From: Dreissena polymorpha
Lineage: Eukaryota > Mollusca > Bivalvia > Myida > Dreissenidae
Direction: 5' to 3'
Length of the DNA: 64,000 bases
NCBI RefSeq assembly: GCF_020536995.1
Contig: NC_068359.1
Location: 106,587,257-106,651,256 of the forward strand
The first letter of the stretch is position 1. Each line of letters starts with the position of its first letter. Below the pieces are notes generated by a model. That model had not been told where the DNA came from, did no database searches, and saw only the letters and a program-made list of their open reading frames with translations. Shown piece after piece: positions 57,401-64,000 of this stretch. A program made the position numbers and the translations under genes.

Positions 57401-58572
57401 CCCTGAGGGTCCTGAACCATTACAATTGTATACCGGTAATAAACAATGGTTTCACCCAAAAGCATTTGAAATGATATCGTATTCAGGCAGTAGTATGTTT
57501 TTTTATAACGTTTGTAAATACCATATCGGGTAAGAGACTGCAAATTAGTAAAGTTGTATTTCATTTAAAACAGAGAAAGGAGGGTACAACACAATAGAAT
57601 TATTGCACATTTAATAATTGATTTTATTGCAATATAATAATTGAATAACTAATATAACATATATGTCTCTAAATTTTCGGACACTCATACTTTTTGAATA
57701 TTTTTCGTATCTAAATTTTCGGACACGAATTTTTAATATTTTTCGTATCTAAATTTTCGGACACGATTTTTTTTAAGTGTCCGAAAACTTAGAGTAATTA
57801 CGGTACATGAAAACGGAATGACCCAATTCGTACACTTTAAAATTTGTATTGAATGAATGATGTTCTCATGAAATGCAAAGGACTCCATAGCTGCAACACA
57901 CACCTATGTGTCCCTCGCGACAGAGACACTGTCCGCTGTGCATGTCACAGACGGCGCCGTGGTCACACTGGCACTTCCGGTCACACCCTGGCCCGTACTC
58001 TCCCTCGCTGCATCCTGCAGTGACACTCTTACCAATGATTTTCGAGTATACATACTAACAGTAGACTGAGCAAGTCAGACACGTTTTAACTTAACCGTTT
58101 CGTCCATATGCATCATAGTCACATCGAGGAAAACAAGAGAAAATGCAAGTCTTTATAAACACAAACACATAAGGACATATTGATGTTATTTTATATATTG
58201 AGCCTCGATCTGGTATAATAGGGCTTTATACAAGTGCATAAAATGTCGTCCCATATTAGGCTGTGCAATCCACACAGGCTAATTTGGCACGACACGTTCG
58301 GCTTTTATAGTTTTTTAGGAAGTCTCGTCCTAGCGAAAATCCAGTTTAGGCGCAAGATGACGTCCCGGATGAGCCTGTGCGGACTGCACATATGCTAATC
58401 TTCGACCACAAGTACGCACATGCATTAAGCCCCGTTTTTCTAAAGCAAGAAGCGTGTTCATAGAAATCAGAAGAGCTCAATACAACTAGTTAAAGTATAT
58501 TAACAGTGTAACATGTGCATACATAATACTTAATACTGTTAGAATACGTTAACATACCTTGAACGAGGTCCT
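42326..58572 (-). CDS. Multi-EGF protein (MEGF-like), internal exons
   Basis: Minus-strand exons in transcript order: 58572-58558 (candidate 15-nt microexon), 58014-57904, 57093-56947, 56708-56454, 55863-55735, 54344-54219, 42460-42326. All start with two bases and end with one base of a split codon (phase 1-1), so any subset splices in frame, a known feature of EGF-domain genes. The product strings about seven EGF-like modules ([29 protein letters not shown] patterns) as in MEGF6/10/11 and related extracellular or scavenger-type receptors. Visible part is about 306 residues. Signal peptide, transmembrane segment and both ends are not seen, so secreted versus membrane form is open. The intron before the last certain exon is 11.8 kb. 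Function beyond extracellular binding or adhesion is not inferable. Confidence 0.85.
42640..43600 (-). repeat. 16-bp tandem repeat in two blocks
   Basis: Blocks at about 42640-42735 and 43380-43600 of a 16-bp unit (TAACATAGTGATGTAG). The Tyr/Thr/Ser-rich frames on the minus strand are shadows. 42740-43370 between them holds no recognised feature. Confidence 0.8.
44298..44620 (+). repeat. Diverged tandem duplication
   Basis: Two neighbouring copies share ACAATGGC..CGCCCAT, AAAACTTTCTTAC, GGCTTGTTTCGCTATTTAG and ATGGAATTCGAAG. Confidence 0.7.
44924..45416 (+). mobile_element. TTAA-type TIR element with reverse tRNA-like block, full copy
   Basis: TTAAAGGGGCTTTTTCAC at the left; GTGAAAAGATCCCTTTAA at the right (inverted, 16 of 18 positions), TTAA at both ends. 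Inside, on the minus strand, a tRNA-like B box GGTTCAAGCCC with an upstream A-box-like GCAGGCTAATGCG. 493 bp, no protein. Second copy, truncated, at 31021. Confidence 0.8.
45420..47880. other. AT-rich intron, nothing firm
   Basis: Two weakly related segments (around 46000-46090 and 46180-46260, sharing ATTTTTGCAACAAGGGGT-like blocks) suggest an old local duplication. No exon or RNA gene seen; the 81-codon frame at 47137-47382 looks accidental. Confidence 0.45.
47885..49800 (+). repeat. ~146-bp satellite, 13 units, with AGGTCA clusters
   Basis: Each unit: GGTTTCCGGATGATAACTCA, AGAACGCTTATGCCTAGGAT, CATGAAACTTCATAGGTACA, then CACTAGGTCAAAGGTCAAGG and TCACGGTGACCCGAAATAG. Starts with CACATGTCGGTCCGT and ends CGTATTCACACAATGGCT, the head and tail of a dispersed bivalve repeat, so the array grew inside one copy. 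Frames such as 48555-48911 are repeat shadows. Confidence 0.93.
49801..51059. other. Intron between the two satellite arrays
   Basis: Contains degenerate bivalve-type repeat (AGGTCACATTTATTTTCC and related). The 100-codon frame at 50181-50483 has no motif and overlaps repeat-like sequence. Confidence 0.45.
51060..51830 (+). repeat. Second, shorter array of the same ~146-bp satellite
   Basis: Five units between the same head (CACATGTCGGTCAGTCCGT) and tail (TATTCACACAATGGCT). GGTCACAGTGACT replaces the palindrome GGTCACGGTGACC of the first array in most units. Confidence 0.9.
51831..53530. other. Degenerate repeat tract
   Basis: Repeated but diverged blocks of GGTCACATT.TCTTCC.GATCTTCATGAAA type about every 100-150 bp to about 53050. 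No gene seen. Confidence 0.5.
53548..53660. repeat. Foldback repeat, copy 1
   Basis: ATGCTTTCCGGTGATTTATA then AGAAATATCAGTGAA and inverted TTTCACTGTTTTAAACAGTGA motifs around ATCGAT. Same head as 55952. Confidence 0.65.
54219..54344 (-). CDS. EGF-like exon
   Basis: 126 nt, acceptor TTTGCAG, donor GTAAGT at 54218. Encodes [16 protein letters not shown] and [14 protein letters not shown]; the loop between Cys 4 and Cys 5 lacks the usual Gly-Ala, so it is a diverged module. Confidence 0.85.
54386..54525. repeat. Foldback element, ~140 bp
   Basis: Arm ATGGTTGGTGCCGAGATGGA followed by AAAGGTTATCCGGT mirrored by ACCGGATAAACTTTCTCCAT and CTCGGCACCAACCAT; inner arm AGAAAATAGGGC against GCCCTATTTTTCT. 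Starts about 40 bp from the acceptor of exon 54344-54219. Confidence 0.85.
55735..55863 (-). CDS. EGF-like exon
   Basis: 129 nt, acceptor TTCACAG, donor GTACAC at 55734. Encodes [31 protein letters not shown]: a canonical MEGF-type module. Confidence 0.9.
55952..56090. repeat. Foldback repeat, copy 2
   Basis: Same head (TGCTTTCCGGTGGTTTATA, AGAAATATCAGTGAA) and same ATCGAT-centred inverted TTTCACTG motifs as 53548. Confidence 0.65.
56200..56318. repeat. Foldback repeat
   Basis: Left arm TCGATTTTAATTCACTCATG, ATCATAGAAAA; right arm TTTTCTATGATCACTCGTGA, ATTAGAATCGA; centre GTGGCTGCGCCAC. It may be the right end of the 55952 repeat. Confidence 0.75.
56454..56708 (-). CDS. Double EGF-like exon
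   Basis: 255 nt, acceptor TTTGCAG, donor GTAATC at 56453. Two modules in one exon: [10 protein letters not shown]...[12 protein letters not shown] and [10 protein letters not shown]...[12 protein letters not shown]. Plus-strand frames over it are shadows. Confidence 0.9.
56947..57093 (-). CDS. EGF-like exon with the end of the preceding module
   Basis: 147 nt, acceptor GCTATAG, donor GTGCGT at 56946. Begins ATCSLEC, supplying the last Cys of the module begun in exon 58014-57904, then [31 protein letters not shown]. Confidence 0.9.
57168..57803. mobile_element. Tc1/mariner-like non-autonomous TIR element
   Basis: Arms GTAATTACTCTAAGTTTTCG + GACAC at the left and the inverted copy at the right, flanked by TA on both sides (57166-57167, 57804-57805), the mariner-superfamily target. 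636 bp; the 102-codon plus frame at 57225-57533 has no transposase motif. The sub-motif CTAAATTTTCGGACAC repeats inside the right part. Lies in an EGF-gene intron. Confidence 0.8.
57904..58014 (-). CDS. EGF-like exon, module completed in the next exon
   Basis: 111 nt, acceptor CACTGCAG, donor GTGTGT at 57903. Encodes [28 protein letters not shown]. The terminal Cys comes only after splicing to 57093 (GHIG-ATC). Confidence 0.88.
   Translation of the reverse strand, partial: DAARESTGQGVTGSASVTTAPSVTCTADSVSVARDT
58205..58450. repeat. Copy of the GTCGTCCC TIR family
   Basis: GAGCCTCGATCTGGTATAAT at the left; GCATTAAGCCCCGTTTTTCT at the right; inside AAATGTCGTCCCATATTAGG, CAGTTTAGGCGCAAG, GAGCCTGTGCGGACTGCACA. 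In the intron between microexon and first EGF exon. Confidence 0.75.
58558..58572 (-). CDS. Candidate 15-nt microexon of the EGF gene
   Basis: A good acceptor (pyrimidine-rich, ending TTTATCAG) and a good donor (GTATGT) enclose 15 bases. They keep phase 1-1 and would add DLVQ plus a split codon before the first visible EGF module. Splice-site spacing and phase are the only evidence; chance is possible. Confidence 0.4.
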
Positions 58573-58862
58573 CTGATAAAGCAGCAAAACACAAGCAATA
58601 TTTTTATATTAGTTATGTCGACAGGACCGCCCACAAAGTAAGCATGCATACATTGGATTAGTGGGATTTACATCAATGAATTTTTATTGATATATTTTAC
58701 TGTGAAAGAAATGCATTTTACAGCTAAATCTTGACAAATTTTCTTGTGTTCAATCTGTAAAAGATTTATCTTGCAAAAATGCATCATGCTGCGTCCGAAA
58801 ATTTAATTTACAGATTGCATGTTCGCTTGTGATAACTTTTAAAACTATACATGTCAGAAGAT

Positions 58863-59064
58863 ACTTTTCAGTTCTGTGCGTAACGGAGTATAGCACAGAA
58901 CGTATGTCTAAACATAACGCACCGCACAAAACAGGTATATGTGCGGTTCGTTCATGCGTGTGGTTGTCACGTGAGTGATGGTCACTCAGGTGGACATAGG
59001 CGGGAATTTGCACGGGGTGTTCATTGTTTGGTCAGTTCTACGCTAGACTTCGATCAGTAAACTT
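58863..59064 (+). repeat. Bounding direct repeat, left copy
   Basis: 202 bp starting ACTTTTCAGTTCTGTGCGTA and ending CGATCAGTAAACTT. Nearly identical to 63494-63695. Confidence 0.92.
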
Positions 59065-60348
59065 GTGTTCGTCTACAAATCCTGCATCGTGTTGTCGACT
59101 TTAGCAGAACACAGGGTGTCCATGCTGCAAGATTTGGAACGCATCATAGAAAAGATAAGTGCTAAAAGAAAATCTGTTAAATCCGTTATACTGAATCTCG
59201 AGCATAGTATCGAGTGTTACGAAGTAGTAACAGAGTTGAAACGATGTATATTTCAAGTAACAATTTCAGCACTAGAGAAAGCCGAGCAATTTACAAATAG
59301 AAATATTGATGGCACGTGACCGAAAATTCACAGGTCATTAATGGTAGAACACGATAAAAGCTTTCGAACTTACTGGGAAATAAATTGCTATTCTTTGTGG
59401 TGTTGTATACATTCTATATGTATATGTGTAAATGTTTTACGAGTCTGATGACGTAATGTTATTTGTAGAAAAATACAAGGTAGAGGCGATGGCATATAAA
59501 AAGGCGGAAACATAACGCCACGCGGCGCTCTTGATGGGTCATATCAGAAGCCGGAAGCTTCATCTAACATCGCAACACAAGGTGCTGAAACTCAATTACC
59601 ATTGAGACGCACTGGACTATGTTTCGCATGTGGCGAACCGGGTCATCGGAAAGGAGCAGCTGGCAGTTCAGCAAACAGCTCGACCAATAAGTTAAGTTAA
59701 TTATGTATAGAACCCCGTTATCAGAAAATGGGTAGTTTCGTGTTCGTCGGAAAACGTAACGTACAGAAAGTTCCTAAAATTCGAACGTGATCAAAAGGAT
59801 CCAAGTATAGTTCGCCGGTAAGTTGAAGGAAGGCCAACGCGGTTAAGTAGCAGAAGACTACTGATAGTAAGTACATTTTCGATGTAGTAAATGGCGGTTA
59901 TAAGTATATTTTTTCCGTCGGAAAACGGTAACGTACAAAAAGATCTGTATCAATGTATCAAAAGGATCTTAGTATAAAACTGGATCAAAAGGATCATAGT
60001 ATAGAAATTGATGCTAGAAGCTCGCCGTTAAAAAGAACGAAAGCCCATGTAGCCAAGCTGTAGCAGGCTACGGATGGTTGTTACATTTAAGATGTAGTAA
60101 ATTGCGGTTATATGTTTCCTTTTCCGTCGGAAAACGGTAACGTACAGAGATAAAAGGAGCAATTGATCAAAAGGATCATAGTATAGAAATATATCAAAAA
60201 GAAAAAAAAATCATAGAATAAAAAACCGGAAGTTTGTCGGTAAGTAGACTAAAAAACCCACGTGACATTTATCCTGTTGTTAATACGCCCGTTAATACGT
60301 TTATAGTCGTATTTAATAAGAATGGGAGGCCTCGATATCTTTAAAATT

Positions 60349-60797
60349 ATTATTTATTTATTTGTTCTACTTTCGATATTAGAGGAGCGTATCATGATAT
60401 TGATACATTCACAAACGGTGTGGTTTGAGCTATCAAGAGAATAGCAGGCAGTGTTAGGTTGTTATAAGCTTATATTTGGCACGATAACGGCCGATCATAT
60501 ATTTATTTATTTGTTCTACTTTCGATATTAGAGGAGCGTATCATGATATTGATACATTCACAAACGGTGTGGTTTGAGCTATCAAGAGAATAGCAGGCAG
60601 TGTTAGGTTGTTATAAGCTTATATTTGGCACGATAACGGCCGATTATATATTTATTTATTTGTTCTACTTTCGATATTAGAGGAGCGTATCATGATATTG
60701 ATACATTCACGAACGGTATGGTTTGAGCTATCAAGAGAATAGCAGGCAGTGTTAGGTTGTTATAAGCTTATATTTGACACGATAACGGCCGATCATA
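60349..60797 (+). repeat. ~148-bp triplicate inside the retroelement
   Basis: Three almost identical tandem copies, each with TTATTTGTTCTACTTTCGAT, GAGGAGCGTATCATGATATT and GATAACGGCCGAT. A recent local amplification, not part of the usual element plan. Confidence 0.9.
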
Positions 60798-63493
60798 TAT
60801 TTACTAAAACTCGTTAAAACTAAAATGAGGTGTACTAGCATTCTTACGTCAAATTTACTTAAAATAGTTATTTGCTTTTGTGATGATGGCATACATCACA
60901 GTGTAGAATATGAAAAACCATTATATGCTAGTGACTAGACGAGTTTGGATGTTAACTCGCTGAAGAAACAGTATTTTGATTCCTTCTCAGAGAGTAGAAT
61001 GGCTCGGGCATGTGATCGATATGCATAAAATGCAGTTTTTCATAATTAAAAATTGAGTAGCTAGGCTAAAAAAAAGTATTGATTCGATGATCTATCTAAT
61101 TTATCAAACGAAAGAAAAATTAGTACCAAAAGATAAATTAATAGCTAGTCTTGTAGGGCAGATAATTTCCTTTCAGAGTGTGATTGTAAATAAAGTTTGG
61201 TGATAACAATGCATATATAAAATTGCATAAATACCAGAGCTAGTTGGAAAGCTCCCGTTATTGTAACGTTACAAGTTATTTACAAACTTAGATTATGGAA
61301 AGAAAGCACTAGGCAGTTAATCAACGGTGGAAAAGATTTCAAACACAATCAGTTGTTTTTGTGTAATATAGTTGCTGATGCAAGTACCACAAGTAATGGT
61401 TTAGGGAGGTTTTATAGAAAGTTGTAGCTTTAATGTAGATATAGGCGAAATGACTGTCAAGCTAACGATTTTCATAAAAATAAAAAAAAAGCAAATTTAT
61501 TTTCAACTTTGTTTTATTCCATTGACGGAGAGAGTAAAGGTATGTACTCGTGATCTTTGAGACCAGAAAATGAGAAAATTGGAATGAACATGATCTTAAT
61601 AAAAAGAGCAACCTGTTCCCGGAAGTGAACAGATTATTGACGAAAAGAGAAAAGTTATTCCTGGAAGTGATTACTATATTACACTGTTAAAATCAAGGAG
61701 GTACACTGCCAGTGTTTCTATAAACGAAACAGGTAATGCATATTGTGATTTAATATGAAATCAATACATTAAGCCACCGGAAGTTGGTTTTCAAGATAAA
61801 CCGGATAAGTATTCCGTCGTTCATCATAACGTAAGTAAAAATTTCTTATGATCAAGAAAATGCCTTGCATACGGCTAGAAAAGGTATGTTATTGCTCCCC
61901 GAAGTGAGCAGAAAGAGTTTGCTATGGTCCCCGGAAGTGGACATAGAGCCCAGTAGATTGCTCCCGGAAGTGAGCAGAGATGCTCCATGAAGAGAGCAGA
62001 GAGTATGCTATGGTCCCCGGGTGTTATGTTATATGAAATGTTTTAAATGCTTTGCAAAATTCGTACATCAAAGTGTATTCAGACAATAAAATGTAAAATC
62101 TATATTATTGAATGGTAGTCAAAATAAATAGCTTTAGATTTAAATATGTTGTGTGGATACTGGATTCAATGAAAAGAGGCAGTGGGTGCCTTAGTTCAAT
62201 ATGGGGAAACAATGTAAAATGGTTAGTTCAGAAACTAGGTTGGTATCAATCTGTATTAATAAGATGATATCGGAGAAAGCAAAATGCATCCTTGTTGTTC
62301 CAAAAAGGGGCAGTTCGCCTTATTGGCTAATGTTGATTTGTCATACGGACATTTAAGAGATATTGTGAAATATTGCCAAAAGTTTGGTAGAGACTGTATG
62401 ATTCCAGGTTGTTTTGTTAACACTAGATTATCATTAAATAAGATAGCGTTAAGGTGCATATCACAATACAGTTATTGATGTATAGTACATATGTTTGACA
62501 GGAAATGTTTTGAGAGGTACTCTGAAGGAGCGATTAGAGGGCTCGGGCTTGCATGGGCTTCGAAGAGATTAGATGGCGGACAGAATGGCTAAGTAAATAC
62601 TTAGAACAATCAAGAGCAGACAATACGGTGAAGAAAAGAATTCGTCATGTGCACATTTCAAATACTGTGAAGAAAATGTAGTCGCCATGCCAGCCTTACA
62701 TATATCAGTAGTAATGTACATGGCTCAATTGATGGATCGAGGAAATCTAATAACGTTTTTTACATCTGTGTTTTACAGTATTAAATGGATCCATTCTATT
62801 AATAGTGTACATGATCCAAAGAAAGATTTAACATACTATTATAAGAAGCTTCAAAGCGTGTGTGCTTCAAACCATTTCACAAGAAAGATGTATCATGTAC
62901 ATGTGCATTCATTAGAGATGATACAAACATTGTGTTTGATATAAGGAGATTCCACTGTTTTCATTGATTGATCATTTTTGGGTTATGCATGTACATGTAT
63001 CATGCATATTAACAAATTAAGTGAGTTTCATTGTAATGACCTACAATTGAAATCTGATCACTTTGGTATTATTGTACGCCATTATAATACTGGCATGTAT
63101 ACGAATGGTTCGGATATTATAATTGCAAAATGTACAACTACAACTTCCCTTGTGGCGTTTCATTAACAAATATGTAATTAGCAAATTGGTCAGATGAATC
63201 AAATGATTTTTTGTTCAAACCAGTTATTGGTTATATATATGTAATTATTTAGACTAGCTAACGCCGAGGGCGTGTTTTAGAGATGTTTGAAGCGACATGG
63301 TCGATGGAAGTCTGATAGGGCTAAAGATGGGTGCATTGATGATTCTCTAGACAAAAAGCTTTTTATCACTAGACAATTGAAATTATAATTGATTTGCGGT
63401 TCGAATTTAAAACCTTACTAACCTTTGTTTTTGTTCTATCGCAAGCCTTGCCCAATGCAAAACGTGTTGTGTTTTGTGCTTAGTTGTGTGAAG

Positions 63494-63695
63494 ACTTTTC
63501 AGTTCTGTGCGTAACGGAGTATAGCACAGAATGTATGTCTAAACATAACGCACCGCACAAAACAGGTATATGTGCGGTTCGTTCATGCGTGTGGTTGTCA
63601 CGTTAGTGATGGTCACTCAGGTGGACATAGGCGGGAATTTGCACGGGGTGTTCATTGTTTGGTCAGTTCTACGCTAGACTTCGATCAGTAAACTT
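63494..63695 (+). repeat. Bounding direct repeat, right copy
   Basis: Same 202-bp sequence as at 58863. It is bracketed by a short inverted pair, TGCGGTTCGAA (63395-63405) and TTCGAACCGCA (63709-63719), not seen around the left copy. Confidence 0.92.
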
Positions 63696-64000
63696 TTACT
63701 TTTTTATTTTCGAACCGCATTAGAAGTAAATTGGCTCAAATGACATGTTATGTTTGTGTTACATAATGTTCAGTTACATGTTAATATTGGTTGTTTTCAG
63801 GTACAGTTTTCCAGAGTTATTTTACATTGGGCTTCTGATGAATTTTTATCTCTGGTTTTTACCCTGGCCATGAAAACACCAATTAAGGACACAATACTAG
63901 AAGTGATGTATACACATTATAGTTATAATTTGTTATATAATTTATAGTTCGAAAATTGTCCTGTCAAGGTTGTACTACGATTGTACTTGATTGCTATATG
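63696..64000. other. Right edge of window, unassigned
   Basis: Could be genomic flank or a further terminal part of the retroelement (split direct repeats place sequence beyond the second copy in Ngaro-type elements). The 65-codon frame has no motif. Confidence 0.4.

Larger units (their letters stand above)
58863..63695 (+). mobile_element. DIRS-like (tyrosine-recombinase) retroelement, broken
   Basis: Two 202-bp direct repeats bound about 4.8 kb. Parts in plus-strand order: a gag-like region with a CCHC-type zinc-knuckle trace (around 59.6 kb), a reverse transcriptase/RNase H-like region (around 60.9-61.2 kb), and a tyrosine-recombinase-like region (around 62.5-62.95 kb). The order fits the DIRS/Ngaro group better than classical LTR families, which use a DDE integrase. 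The interior is broken many times over, but the bounding repeats differ at only about 1% of positions, so the copy looks young. Class is moderately sure; exact family is not. Confidence 0.6.

Overview
This is nuclear DNA of an animal, most likely a bivalve mollusc. Genes are split by GT-AG introns, the background is AT-rich, and much of the window is repeats of kinds I associate with bivalve genomes (arrays rich in 'GGTCAAGGTCAC', 'GTCCGGGCCATAACT' repeats, short TIR elements with 'GTCGTCCC/GCACAGGCTAATC' ends). A dreissenid-like mussel is a guess, not something the sequence proves. Three host genes are supported, all multi-exon; almost none of the single long open frames is a gene by itself.

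Layout. (1) 825-1864, plus strand: the last three exons of a chymotrypsin-family (S1A) serine protease; the exon with the catalytic His is not seen and probably lies left of the window. (2) 4996-24302, minus strand: a ten-exon cation diffusion facilitator (CDF) metal transporter, closest in motifs to plant/fungal Mn-type metal tolerance proteins (DxxxD in both metal-site helices). All exon phases fit from start ATG to stop, except that exon 7 carries one base too many, which throws the rest of the protein out of frame. Its introns hold a 35-bp minisatellite of about 5.5 kb, a LINE inserted into that array, a tandem duplication with a palindromic element containing telomere-like TTAGGG motifs, and AT microsatellites. 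(3) 42326-58572 (perhaps to 34512), minus strand: a secreted or membrane multi-EGF (MEGF-like) protein: six EGF exons, all phase 1-1, encoding about seven EGF-like modules, plus a candidate 15-nt microexon at the 5' side. Both gene ends are uncertain.

Between and inside genes: two TTAA-flanked TIR elements, each carrying a tRNA-like sequence and one abutting another at a shared TTAA (30165-31468, second copy 44924-45416); a TIR family in at least five places, one of which has internally amplified a 49-bp segment; a 29-bp array of small hairpins (35545-36365); a ~146-bp satellite in the large EGF intron whose units carry nuclear-receptor-like AGGTCA sites in DR1 and IR3 arrangement; a Tc1/mariner-like TIR element (57168-57803); and, at the right end, a broken DIRS-like retroelement between two nearly identical 202-bp direct repeats (58863-63695).

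The three genes are not an operon and show no shared pathway. No complete new system is visible. The best leads are the frameshifted CDF exon, the nuclear-receptor-site satellite, the TTAA/tRNA-like elements, and the filled/empty site of the telomere-motif palindrome.
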